DNA of 64,000 nucleotides from an uncultured Treponema sp. GTDB lineage: Bacteria; Spirochaetota; Spirochaetia; Treponematales; Treponemataceae. The DNA lies in NCBI GenBank assembly GCA_946410085.1, contig CAMJZA010000007.1:1-64000 (forward strand). Reading direction: 5' to 3'. The notes beneath the pieces are model-generated. The model was not told the origin of the DNA. It searched no databases and worked only from the letters and a program-made list of their open reading frames with translations. A program made the position numbers and the translations under genes. Below are positions 48,171-57,379 of this stretch, in pieces (positions within the stretch are counted from its first letter, which is position 1; each line of letters starts with the position of its first letter).

Positions 48171-48650
48171 ATGGGTTTTACTGAAGAGATGAACATGAGC
48201 AATGTCGAATTCAAGGACATGCCGCCACAGGCCTTTCTTCTGGGACTGTTAAGCGCATTTGACAACAGATATCAGGCTGCGGCAGATGCGTTTTTCAAGG
48301 AGATTACCTGGAAACAGTTCTTTGCAATCATCTGCATCAATCTCTGTAAGGAGGCACCGACCATAAATGAACTGTCCGATGTAATGGGAAGTTCACATCA
48401 GAATGTAAAGCAAATCCTGCTCCGGCTTGAAGAAAAGGGCTTTGTCTCGATGCTTGCCGATGCTAAGGACAAGAGAAAGCAGCGTATCAGTGTAACGGAT
48501 GCAGCACGAGCATTTTTGGAGGAACATGATAACAACGGGGCACAGAGCAGCTACATCATCGGGCGCATCTTTGAGGGAATCGATGAGAAGAGCCTGATGA
48601 CCACCATACAAACGGTCATGAAAATGGAAAGGAACCTGAGCAAACTATGA
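48171..48650 (+). CDS. MarR family transcriptional regulator
   Basis: winged-helix: APTINELSDVMGSSHQNVKQILLRLEEKGFVSMLADAKDKRKQRISVTDAA. Confidence 0.85.
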   Translation: MGFTEEMNMSNVEFKDMPPQAFLLGLLSAFDNRYQAAADAFFKEITWKQFFAIICINLCKEAPTINELSDVMGSSHQNVKQILLRLEEKGFVSMLADAKDKRKQRISVTDAARAFLEEHDNNGAQSSYIIGRIFEGIDEKSLMTTIQTVMKMERNLSKL

Positions 48651-49183
48651 AAACACTTATCATCTATACGTCACAGACAGGATTCACGAAGAAATATGCC
48701 CAGTGGATCGCAGAGAGGATGCATGCAGACCTGCTGGAGCTTACGGAGGCCCGGAAGAAGGCTGCGGAGTTCTTCGGGGAATATCAGGCGATTGCTTACG
48801 GCGGATGGGCAATGGCAGGAACACTGGTCAAGTTAAAATGGTTTCTTGACAAGGCTGCCGCATGGAAAGACAAGCGCCTTGCAGTGTTCTGTGTCGGAGG
48901 AAGCCCTCATGATAATCCGGACGTAGAAAAAATGCTCGGCAAGCTGCTTACAGATGATCAGAGGCAGTACATCGCGGCGTTCTATTGTCAGGGCGGTTTC
49001 AATTATGAGAAAATGAATCTCCCTTCAAGACTGGCCATAAATATGTTCGTCGGGATGCTGAAGAAAAAGAAGGATGCGACTGAGGCCGAGAAGACGATGG
49101 CTCAGATGATTGCTTCCTCCTACGATATTTCAGACATACAGTACACTGACCCCATCGTGGAGTATCTGCAAGGCGGGAAATAG
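48647..49183 (+). CDS. Flavodoxin-domain protein
   Basis: LIIYTSQTGFTKKYAQWIAERM; overlaps marR stop (ATGA). Confidence 0.85.
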   Translation: MKTLIIYTSQTGFTKKYAQWIAERMHADLLELTEARKKAAEFFGEYQAIAYGGWAMAGTLVKLKWFLDKAAAWKDKRLAVFCVGGSPHDNPDVEKMLGKLLTDDQRQYIAAFYCQGGFNYEKMNLPSRLAINMFVGMLKKKKDATEAEKTMAQMIASSYDISDIQYTDPIVEYLQGGK

Positions 49184-49331
49184 CCGTATACGAGTCTGCC
49201 CGGGGCAAAACTCATCGCCTTGAGCCGCTTCGCATGGCAGCCACGGGCGTTGCCCAGACGTTGCCCGGTCGTTGAAACATTTCCCCGTATGCTATAGAAT
49301 AATCCCATCTTTCATGGGTAGGGGCAATACT

Positions 49332-51023
49332 ATGGCATCAGAGGATGCAGTACACAGCATAGAAAAGAATCTTACGGGCCTGCTGGACGCACTGAAGCAG
49401 CAGGGCATAGCATACGGGCACACCGGGGACGTGGCTCCCGCTTCCGTCAGCATACAGGGACTGGCCTTTGACAGCCGGGCGGTCAGGCCGGGGGACCTCT
49501 TCTTTGCCCTGCCGGGCACGCACACGACCGGCAACGCTTTCATTGCCGACGCGCTCAAGGCAGGTGCCGCCGCAGTCATCTACGAGGGCGACTACACCCC
49601 CGGACCGGAGGAAACCGGCAGGGCGGCATTCATCAAGGTTCCGTCGGCCCGCTTCGCCATGTCCCCCGTCTCGGCGGCTTTCTACGATAATCCCTCGCAC
49701 AAGCTCGGCGTCATCGGGGTAACGGGAACGGAAGGCAAGTCTTCGACCGTTGCCTTCATCTGGCAGCTGCTCAGGCTGTCCGGCCACAGGGCGGGCTTCA
49801 TTTCTACCGTACAGTATTCGCTCGGCGGCGACGCACAGGACAACCCCGAACACCAGACCACGCCGGAAGCGCCCATCGTACAGCGGCGGCTTGCCGAGAT
49901 GGTCAGGAACGGCTGCGAGTATGCAGTCGTCGAGTCCTCGTCGCACGGCCTGAGCCGCCGGACCAACCGCCTGGGCGATGTCGCCTTTGACTGCGGCGTC
50001 TTCATGAACGTAACGCTCGAGCACCTGGAGTTCCACGGAACATGGGAACAGTACCGGGACGACAAGGCAAACCTCTTCCGCGCCCTGGACAGCTTCAGCC
50101 ACAGGAAACTGATCGGCGGAACAGAACGCGAGGTTCCTTCGTTCGGCGTCGTGAATCTGGAAGACCCCGCCGCAGGCTATTTTGCCGCTGCGACGAAGAA
50201 GAAGGTCATCGGCTTTACGACCGAAGGCAAGGCGGGCAAGCAGGCAGGCGAAGAGCTTGATGCAAAGCCCCTGCCCCGAATTCCCGACGACATGCCCTAT
50301 CTTGCCGGCCGCAACATTGCCGCCGCCAGCTTCGGCCTGTCGTTCAGCATCCACCGTTTTGAAAACCACGAGTCGCTTGCAGACGGAGACCGGGTACTCC
50401 ACGTCAAGGCTCCCCTGCCAGGCGCCTTCAACGCCTACAACATCATGGCAGCCCTGCTCGCCGTCCACGGCATGACGGGGACCAGTCTGGGACAGCTTGC
50501 GGAACTTGCACAGCAGCTTACCCCGGTCAAGGGCCGCATGACCGTGATAGACAGGGGACAGCCCTTCGAAGTCATCGTTGATTATGCCCACACGCCCTCC
50601 TCGTTCGAGACGATTTTCCCGCCCGTCCGCAAGCGATGCCAGGGCCGGATGCTCTGCCTCTTCGGTTCGGGCGGTGAGCGGGACGTCAAGAAGCGGCCCC
50701 TGCAGGGGGAAATCGCCGCAAAATTCTGCGATATCGTGATACTGACCGACGAAGATCCGCGCGGCGAGGACAGCATGGCCCTGCTCGAGCAGATTGCGGC
50801 CGGAGCACGGAAGGGAGGCAGGCAGGACGGCAGGGATCTCTTCCTTGAACCTGACCGGCCCAAGGCTATCCGCCTCGCCTTCTCGATGGCGAAGGAGGGC
50901 GACATCGTCCTGCTTCTGGGCAAGTCGCACGAGAATTCGATTATCTATAAAGACCGGGTCATGCAGTACGATGAAATCAGCGAGGCACGGAAAGCCCTCG
51001 CCGAGATGGGCTACACGGCATAA
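49332..51023 (+). CDS. murE: UDP-N-acetylmuramoyl-tripeptide synthetase
   Basis: GVTGTEGKSST, VVESSSHGLSRRTNRL, VIVDYAHTPSSFE, LTDEDPRGED. Confidence 0.93.
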   Translation: MASEDAVHSIEKNLTGLLDALKQQGIAYGHTGDVAPASVSIQGLAFDSRAVRPGDLFFALPGTHTTGNAFIADALKAGAAAVIYEGDYTPGPEETGRAAFIKVPSARFAMSPVSAAFYDNPSHKLGVIGVTGTEGKSSTVAFIWQLLRLSGHRAGFISTVQYSLGGDAQDNPEHQTTPEAPIVQRRLAEMVRNGCEYAVVESSSHGLSRRTNRLGDVAFDCGVFMNVTLEHLEFHGTWEQYRDDKANLFRALDSFSHRKLIGGTEREVPSFGVVNLEDPAAGYFAAATKKKVIGFTTEGKAGKQAGEELDAKPLPRIPDDMPYLAGRNIAAASFGLSFSIHRFENHESLADGDRVLHVKAPLPGAFNAYNIMAALLAVHGMTGTSLGQLAELAQQLTPVKGRMTVIDRGQPFEVIVDYAHTPSSFETIFPPVRKRCQGRMLCLFGSGGERDVKKRPLQGEIAAKFCDIVILTDEDPRGEDSMALLEQIAAGARKGGRQDGRDLFLEPDRPKAIRLAFSMAKEGDIVLLLGKSHENSIIYKDRVMQYDEISEARKALAEMGYTA

Positions 51024-51078
51024 AAGCACAGGCATAAAAGCACAGGCGTAAAAGGAATATATAAGGAAGGAACACACG

Positions 51079-52209
51079 ATGAACATTGTTTTATTATACG
51101 GAGGAAGGAGCGGAGAACATGAGATTTCGCTCATCAGCGCGGCAGCGGTTGCACGGGGCCTGAATAAGGCACACCATGTACAGCTCGTTTCAGTCGCAAA
51201 GGACGGCAAGTGGTATCTGGAAGACGATGCCGTCCTGGAAGAGCTGCGGGCAAAAGCGGAGGCAGTGCTTGCCGTCCATCCCGACAGCAAGCGGCAGGTT
51301 TCCGTCATTCCCGGCGGCGGCAAGGCAGGAGCCTTTGCCTGTGGCGGTAAGGCCATTCCCTGCGACGTCGTCTTTCCCGTCATGCACGGCAGCTACAGTG
51401 AGGACGGAAGCCTGCAGGGCCTGCTGGAAATGGCGGGCGTTCCCTACGTGGGCTGCGGCATCCTCGCGTCCGCCCTGGGCATGGACAAGGAGAGCGCAAA
51501 GCTCATGTGGCAGAACGCGGGCATACCCGTCGTTCCCTACCGCTGCCTGACCCTCGCCGATGTGAACGACAGCCGGGTCTACGATGCAAAAATAGAAGAA
51601 GCCGTCAAGGCTCTGGGATTCCCCCTCTTCGTAAAGCCCTGTGCGGCCGGCTCAAGCGACGGGGCTGGAAAGGCCACAAACATGAAGGAGCTTTCCTTTG
51701 CCCTCATGGAAGCGTTTCAGTGGGACACCAAGGTACTGATCGAAAAGGCAATCGATGCCCGCGAGGTGGAGTGTTCCGTGACGGGCAACAGCATTACCGG
51801 TTCGGCAGGCGTGCCGGAAACCCTGCTGCGCGCCTACGGGCCGGGTGAGATTGCACCGAAGCACACATTCTATGACTACGATGCCAAGTACAACGACCCG
51901 GACGGGGCGGAACTCAAGATTCCCGCCGACCTTGACGGGGCGAAATCCTCCTATATAAAAGAGACGGCTCTCAAGGCCTACCGGGTCCTCAACGCAAGCG
52001 GCATGGCCCGGGTGGACTTCTTCATTGACCGCACGAGCGGGGACATCTACCTGAACGAGATAAACACGATTCCGGGCTTTACAAACATCAGCATGTTCCC
52101 CAAGCTCTGCACGAGTGAAGGGCTTGACTTCACGGCGCTGACGGACCTGCTTCTGACCCAGGCAGAAGAACGCTTTAAGGCACGGGACGCCCTGCGCACG
52201 AGCCGCTGA
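51079..52209 (+). CDS. ddl: D-alanine--D-alanine ligase
   Basis: LLYGGRSGEHEISLISA, HGSYSEDGSLQGLLEMAGVPYVGCG, EINTIPGFTNISMFP. Confidence 0.95.
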   Translation: MNIVLLYGGRSGEHEISLISAAAVARGLNKAHHVQLVSVAKDGKWYLEDDAVLEELRAKAEAVLAVHPDSKRQVSVIPGGGKAGAFACGGKAIPCDVVFPVMHGSYSEDGSLQGLLEMAGVPYVGCGILASALGMDKESAKLMWQNAGIPVVPYRCLTLADVNDSRVYDAKIEEAVKALGFPLFVKPCAAGSSDGAGKATNMKELSFALMEAFQWDTKVLIEKAIDAREVECSVTGNSITGSAGVPETLLRAYGPGEIAPKHTFYDYDAKYNDPDGAELKIPADLDGAKSSYIKETALKAYRVLNASGMARVDFFIDRTSGDIYLNEINTIPGFTNISMFPKLCTSEGLDFTALTDLLLTQAEERFKARDALRTSR

Positions 52210-52271
52210 GCCTGCCGCACGGTACGGCACAGGACGGTACCGGCACAGCGGCTTACGGGAACTATGCTCCG

Positions 52272-53024
52272 ATGAAAGACTGTTACAAGATTCTGGGGGT
52301 CAGCCACAATGCGACGGCAGCGGAAATCCGCCATGCCTACCGGCAGAAGGCCAAGCTCCTCCATCCCGACATTACCCACTCGGACTCAGACGCCTTCAGG
52401 GAACTGAAAGAAGCCTACGAGACCCTGCGGGACATAAAGAGCCGCAGTCTTTTTGACGAGTCCTTTGCCTACGGCAGGCGGCCGGGCAGCCGGGAGCAGA
52501 AGGGGAGCTTTGACTACCGGGAGTGGCTTTTGGCGAGGGAAGACGAGGAAAGCAGGTCCAAGCTTATTCTCTTTGACCTGACCCACCAGCGGGAAGACAG
52601 CGCCGTTGCGGAGTTCAAGCGGATGAATTCGGAACACGGGGACTTCCGCCTGTCCCGCCACTTTACGCGGGAGGATTTCATGGACTACGGCTTCATTCTG
52701 GCGGAAGAACTGGTTTTGCGGCGGGAATACTACGATGCGGTCATCCTGCTGGAACAGATTATCAGGATGGAGCGGAGCTACAGCTACTTCAAGCTCTTTT
52801 TCCCCGAGGTCCTGAGCATTGCACGCCATGTCCTGCGCAGCAACATTGAAGGGCAGGTCAGCGACGAACTTGCCCTGGACGCCTGGGAGCGGGCGTTGGA
52901 TCTGGGCTTCGGCAAAAAGGACGACAGTTTCTTTCTTTTAAAGATGGCAGATGCCTACGAACGGCTCGGCGACCGAAAAACCGCCGGACTCTGCCGGGAT
53001 GAAGCGGGCAAATTTGCCGTGTAA
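52272..53024 (+). CDS. J-domain protein
   Basis: DCYKILGVSHNATAAEIRHAYRQKAKLLHPD (HPD motif). Confidence 0.9.
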   Translation: MKDCYKILGVSHNATAAEIRHAYRQKAKLLHPDITHSDSDAFRELKEAYETLRDIKSRSLFDESFAYGRRPGSREQKGSFDYREWLLAREDEESRSKLILFDLTHQREDSAVAEFKRMNSEHGDFRLSRHFTREDFMDYGFILAEELVLRREYYDAVILLEQIIRMERSYSYFKLFFPEVLSIARHVLRSNIEGQVSDELALDAWERALDLGFGKKDDSFFLLKMADAYERLGDRKTAGLCRDEAGKFAV

Positions 53025-53131
53025 TGGAGCGATTTGATTTGACGATGGGAGGCTTTTTTTAGTACATTAAAAGCAATCCTATTGTTGCTTAGGATTCAAC
53101 GATTCAAGTTTTATACCTTTTGGAGGAAAAT

Positions 53132-53404
53132 ATGAAAGTAAAGCCATTGGCAGACCGTGTTCTCGTAAAGCAGGTTGCCGCAGAGACCAAGACATCTTCA
53201 GGAATCATCATCCCCGACACTGCGCAGGAGAAGACGCAGCAGGCGACGGTTGAGGCTGTCGGACCGGGAACCGAGAAGGAGAAGATTACCGTCAAGGTCG
53301 GCGAGAAGATCCTGTACGACAAGTATGCCGGAACGGGCATCAAGATTGACGGCGAGGACTATCTGATCCTTAAGAATTCAGACATTATTGCCGTTATAGA
53401 ATAG
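53132..53404 (+). CDS. groES: Co-chaperonin GroES
   Basis: MKVKPLADRVLVKQ...SSGIIIPDTAQEKTQ. Confidence 0.95.
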   Translation: MKVKPLADRVLVKQVAAETKTSSGIIIPDTAQEKTQQATVEAVGPGTEKEKITVKVGEKILYDKYAGTGIKIDGEDYLILKNSDIIAVIE

Positions 53405-53424
53405 TGGTTTTGTTGCTCTGAAAA

Positions 53425-53463
53425 GGCTGTCGGGTCATAGCTGTGCCCCGACAGCCTTTTTTT
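53425..53463 (+). terminator. groES terminator
   Basis: GGCTGTCGGG...CCCGACAGCC-TTTTTTT. Confidence 0.88.
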
Positions 53464-53791
53464 GTGTCAAAATGTCCTGCAGGCCCCTGCCGGGCGGGGA
53501 AAGTGGGTCAAAATGGACCTGTTTCTTTTTCTGGGGTGGACCCCCGGCCCACCGAATGCATCTCAAGTATCAGGCAAGTTAGGAAATGTATGGAGCGGGG
53601 CGGGGCCCCCTAGCGGGCATTTGCCAGCCCGACGGTTCTTGTAGGACAGACTGCCTTAATTGACAATGCTTCGTGGTATGAATGCTGACTCGGCCCGCAA
53701 AGGGGGAGCCTCCGCGGGAATACGTTTCCATTTATATTTTGGCACGGAACCTGCTGTATTCATGGTAACACACATACACAGGAGTTCTGCC

Positions 53792-54631
53792 ATGACCAAC
53801 GATGAAAGCATTTTGAACTTGTACTTGAAGGACATCAACCGCATTCCCCTCTTGACCCGTGAGCAAGAAATCGAACTTTCCCAGAAAGCACAGGCGGGCG
53901 ACAAGGCCGCAAAAGACAAACTGGTGCAGGCGAACCTCCGTTTCGTCATCAACGTCGCAAAGAACTATCAGAACCACGGCATAGACCTGGTTGACTTAAT
54001 CAGTGAGGGCAACATCGGCCTCCTGTCCGCCGTCGAGCACTTTGACATTTCCAAGGGCTATCACTTCATATCCTATGCGGTCTGGTGGATACGCCAGTCC
54101 ATCCTCAAGGCAATCTGCGAGAAGAGCCGGGCCATCCGCCTGCCGCTCAACCGGGCAAACGAGGTTGTTCAGATTGAAAAGGCAAAGAAGATGATCCGCG
54201 GCAAGAAGAGCGAGAGTCAGGAGATCGAAGAGATCGGCCGCCTGCTGAACATGACGCCGGCACACGTCCGCGAGATGATAAACATCTCCAGCGAGATGGC
54301 AAGCCTGGACAGCCCCGTTGCTTCCAGGGATGCGGAACCGGGTGCTACGCTCGGAGATTTCATCGAGGATACGAACTTTAAGCCGGAAGAGTACGCGATA
54401 AATGAGTCCATGAAGGAGGACATCGCCGATGTGCTCAAGACCCTGCGCCCGAATGAGGCAAAGGTCCTGCGCCTGCGCTACGGTCTGGACGACGGCAAGT
54501 CAATGTCGCTCAAGGAAGTCGGTGATGTCTGCAACCTGACCAAGGAACGGATCCGCCAGATTGAAAAGCACGCCCTGGTCCGCATGCAGCACCCGAGACG
54601 GCTTGCCCGCCTCGAGGCGTACGTCGCTTAA
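53792..54631 (+). CDS. RNA polymerase sigma-70 family factor (RpoD/RpoS-like, no region 1.1)
   Basis: LVQANLRFVINVAKNYQNHGIDLVDLISEGNIGL, AVWWIRQSI, LTKERIRQIEKHAL. Confidence 0.92.
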   Translation: MTNDESILNLYLKDINRIPLLTREQEIELSQKAQAGDKAAKDKLVQANLRFVINVAKNYQNHGIDLVDLISEGNIGLLSAVEHFDISKGYHFISYAVWWIRQSILKAICEKSRAIRLPLNRANEVVQIEKAKKMIRGKKSESQEIEEIGRLLNMTPAHVREMINISSEMASLDSPVASRDAEPGATLGDFIEDTNFKPEEYAINESMKEDIADVLKTLRPNEAKVLRLRYGLDDGKSMSLKEVGDVCNLTKERIRQIEKHALVRMQHPRRLARLEAYVA

Positions 54632-54640
54632 TGTATTCTT

Positions 54641-54785
54641 CGGGGGAGTTCCCCCGTCCCCTTGGATTTGAGGGGGCGGCAGTTTTTTTAACGTTAAAAA
54701 AACTGCCTCTACTCGGAAGCGTGGGTGTTTCCGCCCCCTCGCCCCTACCTTCCCCCAGCACCGCTTAGGGGCTACCGCCCCTAAG
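54641..54785. repeat. Highly structured intergenic element with nested inverted repeats
   Basis: 30-bp perfect palindrome 54678..54707 nested inside GAGGGGGCGG/CCGCCCCCTC stem. Confidence 0.75.
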
Positions 54786-54878
54786 AACCCCAGTTGAAAA
54801 TACCGCATGATATACATGCAAGCACTTTCTCGCACAGTTGGAGTCCCAGCGGGAATACGTTTCCGCAATGACAGGATA

Positions 54879-55634
54879 TCAGTTTACCTTTACCTGGCCC
54901 AGAACTTTTCCTATGCTGTCGTGAATGACGAGGTCGGCGATGCCGTCGCTTTCGGTGGGGTCGCGGTTTATCAGGACGAGGTGCTCGCCCTGATAGGCGC
55001 TGATGAAGCCGGCGGCGGGATACACCGTGAGCGATGTTCCGCCGATAATCAGCAGATCCGCACTCTGGAGCGCCTTAATCGTCTGGGACACCGTCTCATC
55101 GTCCAGCCCTTCCCCGTAGAGCACGACGTCCGGCTTGATGATACCGCCGCAGCCGGGCTTTGAACAGACGGGAATGCCCTTCACGTTCGCATGCTTCATG
55201 TCGGCAACATAGTCCAGGTCATACTTCATGCCGCATTTGGTGCAGGTATTGCGCAGGGTGCTGCCGTGCAGTTCCCACACGGTCTTGCTGCCCGCCGCCT
55301 GATGCAGGCCGTCTATGTTCTGCGTAATGACGGCAGAAAGCTTTCCCGCCGCTTCCAGTTCGGCAAGTTTTTTATGGGCAACGTTCGGCTTAATGCCGCT
55401 CACGATGAGCTTTGCCCGGTAAAAGCGGTAGAATTCGGTCGGATTCGCATGGAAGAAGTCCGCGCTCAGAATGGTCTCGGGCGGATAGTCCCACTCCTGA
55501 TGGTACAGGCCGTCCACGCTCCTGAAGTCCGGGATGCCGCTTTCGGTCGAAACTCCCGCACCGCCAAAAAAGACAATCCGCCCGCTCTCGTCAATCAACT
55601 GCTGCAGCCGCTGCGCCTGCTCCCTGCTCTCCAT
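54879..55634 (-). CDS. cobB: Sirtuin NAD-dependent protein deacylase
   Basis: FFGGAGVSTESGIPDFRS, TQNIDGLHQAAGS, CTKCG, GGTSLTVYPAA. Confidence 0.92.
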   Translation of the reverse strand: MESREQAQRLQQLIDESGRIVFFGGAGVSTESGIPDFRSVDGLYHQEWDYPPETILSADFFHANPTEFYRFYRAKLIVSGIKPNVAHKKLAELEAAGKLSAVITQNIDGLHQAAGSKTVWELHGSTLRNTCTKCGMKYDLDYVADMKHANVKGIPVCSKPGCGGIIKPDVVLYGEGLDDETVSQTIKALQSADLLIIGGTSLTVYPAAGFISAYQGEHLVLINRDPTESDGIADLVIHDSIGKVLGQVKVN

Positions 55635-55769
55635 TAGTGCTCCCTGACATCCAGATTTTTCGTATGATTTTAGTTTCGGCAGGTTGCTGAAATTTCACAA
55701 GCAGATTGGCAGACTCGGGAGCAGGCCGCCGGCCGAACCGTTGGGCTGCAGAGACGGTTTCCGCCGAAC

Positions 55770-57119
55770 CTACAGGCAGGGCACCGTAAACAGGGGCAGG
55801 TACGTGATACCGTCCTTAATCCTGCTATCTCCTTCGTGAAAGACAATTGGCTCGCACAGCTGTTCGGGAAACTTTTTGATAAACTTGTGCAGCGAAGTCA
55901 AGGCATAGTTCTTCCCCGTCTTTATTTCCAGCGGGTAGATATTGTGCCGGTTCGTCACGGTCGTTTTTGAAACCAGAAAGTCAATTTCCATCCGGGATTC
56001 CGCATCCGTGCGGCTGGAGTTCGTGTAAAAATACAGGGCATGCCCGTTTGCGGTGAGCATCTGAGCAACGATGTTTTCCATGATGTTCCCGAAGTTCACT
56101 GCAAGCTTGTCCAGCATGAGCTTACGGTAGATTTCTTCGGCCACGATTCCATTCTCGTCAAAAGTATGACTGACAAGGAGTCCCGTGTCCGCCATGAAAC
56201 ATTTCATCGTCGTGCGCTCCTTGTTCATCTTCAGCCCAAGGGACGGTTCAGTCGTATTGTAACAGGGAGTCATGACGCCGGAATCCTTGAGCCAGAAGAA
56301 TGCATCCTCATAGCCGCGGAAGCGTGCCTCTGCCGCCAGGTCCGTAAGCTTAAAGGCACGGTCGTGCCGCTGCAATTGGGAAGGGACCTCGTCAAAAATG
56401 GCCGTCACCTTTTCCACGTCCTTCCCCGCATATTTCTGGATATCGCTCCGATAGAGCGTGAGTATGTCCCGCTTGATGCGGTCACTTTTCTCGAAGTCCT
56501 GCGTCTCGGCAAAGGTTAGGACCGCCCGGGGCATGCCGCCTACGATGATGTACTGGCGGAACAGCATATTGATTTTCCGGTACAGAGGACCAAAGGCCTT
56601 CCGTCCGGCAAACATTTCCCGGATGAACGGAAAGGTCGTCTCGTCCCCCATTGCCCAGCAGAACTCCTCAAAATCCATGGGATTCATCTTTATATGCCGC
56701 TCTTCGGAAGGAATCTGTATGTCCTTGACGTTCTTCTTTATGGAAACAAGCGAACCTGTCTCCATGTAGTCGTAGCGGTTGTCCTGCACAAGGTACTTTA
56801 TGGCAGCCCGCGCCCGGGGGAACAGCTGTATCTCGTCAAAAATGATGAGGGATTTGTGCTCAATGAGCTTTACGCCATATATCGTGCTGAGCATCATGAA
56901 AAAACCGTCCAGGTCGTTCAGACTGGACTCAAACAGCCTTTTCACGTCATCACCCGCACGGTTAAAATCGATGAGGATATAGGATTCGTATTCGTTTTTC
57001 GCGAACTCTTCGGCTATGTAACTCTTGCCGGTCCGCCGTGCTCCGTCTATGAGCAGGGCACAGTTCCGCGCGTCTTCCTGCTTCCATTTCAGAAAGTCAG
57101 CATATATCTTGCGCTTCAT
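55770..57119 (-). CDS. AAA ATPase with DUF4143-type C-terminus
   Basis: IDGARRTGKSYIAEEFA, LIIFDEIQLFPRA, EIDFLVSK. Confidence 0.88.
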   Translation of the reverse strand: MKRKIYADFLKWKQEDARNCALLIDGARRTGKSYIAEEFAKNEYESYILIDFNRAGDDVKRLFESSLNDLDGFFMMLSTIYGVKLIEHKSLIIFDEIQLFPRARAAIKYLVQDNRYDYMETGSLVSIKKNVKDIQIPSEERHIKMNPMDFEEFCWAMGDETTFPFIREMFAGRKAFGPLYRKINMLFRQYIIVGGMPRAVLTFAETQDFEKSDRIKRDILTLYRSDIQKYAGKDVEKVTAIFDEVPSQLQRHDRAFKLTDLAAEARFRGYEDAFFWLKDSGVMTPCYNTTEPSLGLKMNKERTTMKCFMADTGLLVSHTFDENGIVAEEIYRKLMLDKLAVNFGNIMENIVAQMLTANGHALYFYTNSSRTDAESRMEIDFLVSKTTVTNRHNIYPLEIKTGKNYALTSLHKFIKKFPEQLCEPIVFHEGDSRIKDGITYLPLFTVPCL

Positions 57120-57123
57120 TTCA

Positions 57124-57273
57124 GCACCTTTTCACGATAATTATAAAGCAAAAAAAGCACATTTTCAAGCTTTTTGATAGGTAAAACTCGCACGTTTTCA
57201 AGGTTTTCAAAAGTCGAAAGTAGCACATTTTCAAGAATTTTGAAGGGGCAAATCCGCACGTTTTCACGATTTT
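57124..57273 (-). repeat. 33-bp degenerate direct repeat array, five copies, iteron-like
   Basis: GCAC(A/G/C)TTTTCA(A/C)G at 57124, 57157, 57190, 57223, 57256. Confidence 0.9.
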
Positions 57274-57379
57274 TGCAGGAATACGGTTCCGTCCCCTCCT
57301 GTATTCTTCTTCGTGCCCCAGGGACATTTTTACGCAGAAAGGGATTTTTTCTGCCCCCGGGAAAGCCGATACTATTCCT

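Noticed and set aside
49338-51383. 681 aa minus-strand ORF
   Set aside because: Antisense to murE/ddl, which have clear family motifs; a GC-rich shadow ORF
53132-53404. groES without groEL as an anomaly
   Set aside because: Separate groES and groEL loci are already known in treponemes such as T. pallidum
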